From: Microbacterium testaceum
GTDB lineage: Bacteria; Actinomycetota; Actinomycetes; Actinomycetales; Microbacteriaceae
Assembly: GCF_001476285.1 (NCBI RefSeq)
Contig: NZ_LDRU01000016.1
Location: 38,593-102,592, forward strand
DNA: 64,000 bases
Direction: 5' to 3'
The notes under the pieces were generated by a model, which worked only from the letters and a program-made list of their open reading frames with translations, was not told the origin of the DNA and did no database searches. Below are positions 63,486-64,000 of this stretch, piece after piece. The position numbers were made by a program, and so were the translations under genes. Every line of letters begins with the position of its first letter. The stretch's first letter is position 1.

Positions 63486-63958
63486 TGGCCGGTAGTGGAG
63501 CACCCGAGACCGGCGGCGTCGACGCGTCGGGCCTGAACGTCGTCGTCATCGCCGGCACCTGGCACGAGGTCATCACCGACGGCCTGATCGCCGGAGCGAA
63601 GAGAGTCCTGGATGCCACGGGCGCGACGTACCGCGTGGTGCGCGTTCCGGGATCCTTCGAGCTGCCGGTCGCCGCGAAAGCCGCGTTCGACGGCGGGGCG
63701 GATGCCGTCGTCGCCCTCGGCGTCATCATCCGGGGCGGGACGCCACACTTCGAGTTCGTCTCATCGGCGGCGACCGACGGTCTCACCCGCGTCGCCCTCG
63801 ACGCGGGCAAGCCCGTCGGCTTCGGCGTGCTGACCCTCGACGACGAGCAGCAGGGTCTCGACCGCGCCGGCCTCGAGGGGTCGAAGGAGGACAAGGGCGA
63901 GGAGGCCGCGGACGCGGCGATCCGTACCGCTCTGGTGCTGCGGGAGTTGCGCGGCTGA
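63485..63958 (+). CDS. ribH: 6,7-dimethyl-8-ribityllumazine synthase
   Basis: 157 aa. Seen: [58 protein letters not shown] with the catalytic His, and [20 protein letters not shown]. It condenses the RibA/RibD and RibB products into lumazine. The RGGTPHF loop has Gly where RGETPHF is more common. Start and ribBA stop share one base. It is last in the operon. Confidence 0.96.
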   Translation: MAGSGAPETGGVDASGLNVVVIAGTWHEVITDGLIAGAKRVLDATGATYRVVRVPGSFELPVAAKAAFDGGADAVVALGVIIRGGTPHFEFVSSAATDGLTRVALDAGKPVGFGVLTLDDEQQGLDRAGLEGSKEDKGEEAADAAIRTALVLRELRG

Positions 63959-63965
63959 CGCTCAC

Positions 63966-64000
63966 TCGACGGGCTCGGCGGAGGTGGCTGAGCCCGTCGA
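63966..64000. repeat. REP-like palindrome after ribH, probable terminator
   Basis: TCGACGGGCTC (63966-63976) is perfectly inverted at 63990-64000. It is the same family as the repeats near 9.7 and 17.8 kb, here eight bases past the ribH stop, and it continues beyond the window. Confidence 0.7.

Overview
The window is chromosomal DNA of a high-GC Gram-positive bacterium (Actinobacteria), most like a Microbacteriaceae member and probably Microbacterium. The taxon is inferred from gene content, from many genes whose -10 hexamer (TANNNT-like) lies 6-7 bases from the start codon, from dense GTGA/ATGA stop-start overlaps, and from a split acyl-CoA carboxylase (AccBC, AccD, AccE) next to birA and maf. 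No rRNA, tRNA, CRISPR array, prophage or transposase was seen. From memory, the order of the conserved genes follows the M. tuberculosis Rv3264c-Rv3336c stretch (rmlD, LCP, purE/purK, PH protein, birA, accD, accE, maf, accBC, lpdA, deoD, pmmB, add, deoA, cdd, sdhCDAB, trpS), so the backbone is old and the other genes look like insertions into it.

Layout. 1-8.4 kb: end of an RmlC-RmlD fusion, a six-module secreted protein with a lipoprotein, two glycosyltransferases and an LCP ligase (cell-wall glycopolymer assembly), then purE. 8.4-13.2 kb: purK, a PH-domain membrane protein, birA, accD, accE. 13.5-16.5 kb: a response regulator and sensor kinase with a third, kinase-like membrane protein. 16.5-24.7 kb: TrmA-type RNA methyltransferase, maf, accBC, Cys-less LpdA, purine nucleoside phosphorylase, phosphomannomutase.

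24.7-32.2 kb is the most distinctive part. A LuxR-type ATPase regulator with an altered Walker A motif is divergent from a gene set encoding a secreted protein with a C-terminal membrane tail, a tiny membrane protein, a processive GT2 synthase, an exosortase-like transpeptidase (Cys83, Arg128, His148) and a UDP-GlcNAc 2-epimerase. The last four are tied by overlaps or minimal spacing. I read it as an actinobacterial exosortase system coupled to synthesis of a surface polysaccharide. 32.3-40.3 kb is a mannitol PTS region (MtlR-like regulator, orphan IIB, HPr, EI, MtlA, MtlF, MtlD).

40.3-42.4 kb: an alpha/beta hydrolase and a solo AbiEi/DUF559 gene surrounded by three 87-bp inverted-repeat elements. 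42.4-50.8 kb: nucleoside uptake and breakdown (BMP lipoprotein, ABC ATPase, two permeases, cdd, deoA, add). 50.9-55.9 kb: manC and the succinate dehydrogenase operon, which has a DtxR/IdeR-like box upstream. 55.9-60.2 kb: YihY protein, exonuclease III, trpS, Fpg/Nei glycosylase. 60.3-64 kb: an FMN riboswitch and the riboflavin operon ribD-ribE-ribBA-ribH.
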